Below, one piece after another: positions 5,324 to 7,401 of a DNA stretch of 7,401 nucleotides. Below the pieces are notes generated by a model, which saw only the letters and a program-made list of their open reading frames with translations, was not told where the DNA came from and did not search any database. The DNA lies in contig JAGKUT010000036.1 of assembly GCA_021152765.1 (NCBI GenBank), positions 1 to 7,401 on the forward strand. Direction: 5' to 3'. This DNA is from Actinomycetes bacterium. Its GTDB lineage: Bacteria; Bacillota_I; Bacilli_A; RF39; UBA660. The number at the start of each line of letters is the position of its first letter. Position 1 is the stretch's first letter. The translations under genes and the position numbers were made by a program.

Positions 5324-5756
5324 TTTCGTACCTTGTTATTTCATCTATTCTTTGCTTGTATATTGGGTCTTCTGTTATTTCTTTTGAGTTAAGGAAGGCT
5401 TCTATTATTTTAATATTCTTTTTTAATTTTTCTTCTCCTGATATCGCAATTACATTTACGTGATCATGTGTTTTTGCATGGATTGCTTCTTTTACTGTAT
5501 TTACTTTTCCACATCTTATTCCTTTTACTTTATTACATGCAATTGATATTCCTATTGCGCTACCACATATTGCGATTCCATAGTCTACTTCTTTATCTCT
5601 TACTTTTTCTCCTATTTTTATACCATATATTGGGTAATCTGTTCTTTCAGTTGAATTTGTTCCATAATCTATTATTTCATATTTTTTTCCAAAATAATTT
5701 TTTAGTTTTTCTTTTGTTTCATATCCTTTATGATCACTTGCTATTCCTATTTTCAT
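5313..5756 (-). CDS. rpiB: RpiB/LacAB-family sugar-phosphate isomerase, probably ribose-5-phosphate isomerase B
   Basis: Interconverts ribose 5-phosphate and ribulose 5-phosphate in the pentose phosphate pathway (cytoplasm). At 147 aa it has family length. Visible motifs are IASDHKGYETKEKLK (5-19), YGTNSTERTDYP (31-42), the active-site loop ICGSAIGISIACNKVKGIR (63-81) with the catalytic-type Cys64, and THDHVNV with His97. Two positions are unusual: the loop reads CGSAIG where CGTGIG or CGSGIG is common, and the C-terminal GGRHxxR phosphate-binding motif is replaced by EDPIYKQR, keeping only the last arginine (Arg136). LacA or LacB (galactose-6-phosphate isomerase) is a possible alternative, but no lac genes are nearby. 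The start has AAAGGAGA about five bases upstream, 11 nt after the M23 gene's stop. Confidence 0.88.
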   Translation of the reverse strand: MKIGIASDHKGYETKEKLKNYFGKKYEIIDYGTNSTERTDYPIYGIKIGEKVRDKEVDYGIAICGSAIGISIACNKVKGIRCGKVNTVKEAIHAKTHDHVNVIAISGEEKLKKNIKIIEAFLNSKEITEDPIYKQRIDEITRYENDR

Positions 5757-5767
5757 ATATTCTCCTT

Positions 5768-6220
5768 TTAATTATATAAATCGAATGGGTTAAATCTTGA
5801 GCCACCTGCGAATGGCGCTCCTCCATACCATGCTTCAAAGTGTAAGTGTGGTCCTGTTGCACGTCCTGTTGCTCCTACATATCCTATTACTTGCCCTTTT
5901 GCCACCGTATCTCCTATATTTGCTACTCTTTCACTCATATGTCCATATGAAGTATAGTATCCATTATTATGATTGATTACTATATAATTTCCATATCCTG
6001 CTCCATTATATTCTGATTTAAGTATTGTTCCATTATCAGCTGCGTATATTGGCGAACCATATCCAGTACCAGCTATGTCAAGTCCTGTATGTAGTGAACG
6101 AGATCCATCTATTGGGTCAACACGCCATCCATAAGGTGAAGATATTGTGTATCCTTGATTTGTAGGCCATGCCCAGTTTCCTGTTCCTACATTTGGTATT
6201 TCTTTTTCTCCATATATCAT
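5768..6220 (-). CDS. M23 peptidase domain of a LysM-G5-M23 cell-wall endopeptidase (3' part of a headless gene)
   Basis: M23 (LytM-type) zinc endopeptidases cut peptide cross-links of peptidoglycan outside the cell. All active-site parts are intact here: SPYGWRVDP (28-36), HTGLDIA with zinc ligands His44 and Asp48, SYGHMS with His94, and GPHLHFEAW with His125 and His127. It should therefore be catalytic, unlike SpoIIQ in the same window. The ATG at 6220 is the only in-frame start, but it has no ribosome-binding site (AAAACAA precedes it) and it cuts into the G5 domain. The same frame stays open upstream to about 7090 and encodes more of the protein, so 6220 is unlikely to be the real start. 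The stop is 11 nt before rpiB, and the two genes probably share a transcript. Confidence 0.85.
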   Translation of the reverse strand: MIYGEKEIPNVGTGNWAWPTNQGYTISSPYGWRVDPIDGSRSLHTGLDIAGTGYGSPIYAADNGTILKSEYNGAGYGNYIVINHNNGYYTSYGHMSERVANIGDTVAKGQVIGYVGATGRATGPHLHFEAWYGGAPFAGGSRFNPFDLYN

Positions 6221-7060
6221 TTGTTTTGATATAGATGGTTTTAATTCTTCTATACCCTTTGTTGTTGTATTTGTGATAATTCCATTTGTAATTTCAAGTT
6301 CCTTACTAATTCTATTTAATCCATTTTCTCCTTCTCTTATTACTTCATTATCCCCTTTAAGTCTTGTATCATCATATGTAATTTCTGTTTGGAATGCACT
6401 TTCAACATCTTCTACAGAAAATTGTTTTACTACAATTTGTATTTGTGGATCAGTTTGACTTATTGTAACTACTTGACCTGGAAATAATAGGTTTTTAACA
6501 CTTGTGAATGTTGGGTTAGATAGTAAAAATTCTTGTGTACTTATTTTATTATTAAATGATACTGTTTCTATTGTATCCCCATCTGATACTGTATAATTTG
6601 ATTTTTTTTCTTCTTTTCCAAATAGGAAGAATTTTGCTAAATCATCTGGTTTTGAATATATTGTTTCATCAACAGGTACATTTGTCTCTTTTACTGTTAT
6701 ATTATTCTTTACATATACTTCTTCTATTATTGTTCCTGTTGTTTCTATTTCCTTTTGTGTTTTGTTTTTATATGCTTCGTATGCATCAACGCCCGCATAT
6801 GTTTTTATAAATGTTTCTATTGAATCTTTAAATGTATCTTTGTTTAATACATAAACTTTAAATTGGTTTTCTGTTTCTTCTTCAGTTTGATATGATGAAG
6901 TAATTGTATATTGATATCCTTTTATAGTAAATGGTTTTTTGTTTTGTATTTTGTTATAAATTTTTTCTACAGATTCTGTTTTATTTGTATAAACTACATC
7001 TGCTTTTATATCTAATCCATTAGGTGCATATATTGTATCTACTTTATATTTTTTCTTATA
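6221..7060 (-). pseudogene. Upstream coding part of the LysM-G5-M23 gene, lacking any start codon
   Basis: The frame of the M23 domain continues without a stop from 6220 to about 7088, and no ATG, GTG or TTG occurs in it. Read in order it encodes an N-terminal domain beginning IYAPNGLDIKADVVYTNK (about 7036-6983), a LysM domain (about 6601-6458: SNYTVSDGDTIETV ... NLLFPGQVVTIS) that would bind peptidoglycan, and a G5 domain (about 6455-6200) with the typical run of small and charged residues. This domain order is familiar for clostridial and bacillar wall hydrolases. The signal or anchor and start codon should lie further upstream, but that sequence is replaced by the hexapeptide-repeat gene. 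It is either a truncated gene, an artefactual join, or part of a frameshifted fusion. Confidence 0.75.
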
Positions 7061-7401
7061 TTGTCGTATTCGTTGACATTTAAAATTGAATTAACATAAT
7101 CAACAACTCTCTTATATTCCTTACCTGACAACTTGCTATCCTTATATGCTTTTTCAATTAGTTCTTTTCCCGTACCATAGAAGCAACCCACTTTCCACAT
7201 ATTGTTGCTCTTTGTCCAAGTGAAATATCTTCCACTACTCCACCAATTCTTAAAGACTATATAGTCTGATTTGCTTGTGATTACTGCATCACCACGGATT
7301 TCTGCATTGCCAAAGACCTCTGCGTCTTCATAGACATTTGCATTGTCATAGACCTGTGCATTGTCATCGACCACTGCATTGCCATAGACCTCTGCATTGC
7401 A
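7039..7401 (-). CDS. Hexapeptide-repeat (beta-helix-like) protein, 3' part, phage-type
   Basis: The frame is open to the window edge, so the gene is partial; the GTG at 7374 falls inside the repeats and is not a believable start. The visible part holds seven hexapeptide repeats (NAEVYG, NAVVDD, NAQVYD, NANVYE, DAEVFG, NAEIRG, DAVITS) of the kind that fold into a left-handed beta-helix. A conserved-looking C-terminal module follows: SDYIVFKNWWSSGRYFTWT, then MWKVGCFYGTGKELIEKAY and YKRVVDYVNSI. I recall this repeat-plus-module layout in stand-alone proteins of gut Bacillota and their prophages; its function is not known to me. The DNA is richer in G+C (one 60-nt line counts 43%) than the neighbouring wall-hydrolase gene (23% in one line). 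It ends inside the headless M23 frame. Confidence 0.8.
   Translation of the reverse strand, partial: CNAEVYGNAVVDDNAQVYDNANVYEDAEVFGNAEIRGDAVITSKSDYIVFKNWWSSGRYFTWTKSNNMWKVGCFYGTGKELIEKAYKDSKLSGKEYKRVVDYVNSILNVNEYDNIRKNIK
7273..7398 (-). repeat. Seven imperfect 18-bp repeats coding hexapeptides
   Basis: The minus strand repeats an 18-nt unit resembling AATGCAGAGGTCTATGGC seven times without gaps, continuing to the window edge. The units keep frame and vary mainly at codon positions that change the exposed residues, as expected for a beta-helix coil. Near-identical units of this kind are also a common place for assemblies to break or mis-join. Confidence 0.8.

Noticed and set aside
7372..7374. 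GTG at 7374 as the start of the repeat protein
   Set aside because: The repeats continue in frame upstream to the window edge, so this is an internal valine codon of a partial gene.
7273..7401. Short regular repeats as a possible CRISPR array
   Set aside because: The 18-nt units follow each other without spacers and translate in one frame into hexapeptides, so they are coding repeats.

Overview
The window is very AT-rich, roughly a quarter G+C over most of its length by eye, and nearly every gene lies on the minus strand. Gene content points to an endospore-forming low-GC Bacillota. The run DUF1146 (ywzB-like), spoIID, spoIIQ, spoIIID, mbl matches the order remembered from Bacillus subtilis, and SpoIIQ has the degenerate, Bacillus-type active site. 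An uncultured Bacilli or Erysipelotrichia-like gut lineage would fit, but the exact taxon is not proven. TGA is used as a stop (end of spoIIID), so the code is not the Mycoplasma type.

Layout in the direction of minus-strand transcription, from the right edge. (1) 7401-7039: the 3' part of a hexapeptide-repeat protein, clearly richer in G+C than the rest and phage-like in style. (2) It runs directly into 7060-5768, a cell-wall hydrolase frame (N-terminal domain, LysM, G5, M23 peptidase) with no start codon of its own. The two reading frames collide, so this is a recombination or assembly junction, or less likely a frameshifted fusion. (3) rpiB and a small DUF1146 membrane protein, overlapping by 11 nt and closed by a terminator at about 5100. 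(4) The sporulation block: spoIID, spoIIQ, spoIIID, then mbl, closed by a terminator at about 2000. (5) A YetF-type (DUF421) membrane protein with its own terminator. (6) A Nudix hydrolase coupled as TAAATG to a one-TM protein of unknown function. A bidirectional terminator at 61-89 separates this last gene from the tail of a convergent plus-strand membrane-protein gene (1-69).

The central block is coherent. SpoIID is a septal peptidoglycan lytic transglycosylase active during engulfment, SpoIIQ is the forespore half of the SpoIIQ-SpoIIIAH zipper, SpoIIID is the mother-cell regulator, and Mbl is the MreB-type actin that guides wall elongation. Short intergenic regions carry plausible compartment-specific signals: a SigE-like promoter before spoIID, a SigF-like promoter before spoIIQ, and a sigma-A-like promoter before mbl. 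Two less expected elements stand out. Three TATGTTCA octamers are spaced exactly 42 bp apart in front of spoIID, and their complement fits the core of the SpoIIID-binding consensus. A 10-bp perfect inverted repeat would fold the ribosome-binding site and the TTG start of spoIIID into a hairpin.

No wholly new multi-gene system is evident. The parts most worth checking are the junction at about 7040-7100 and the regulatory elements around spoIID and spoIIID.
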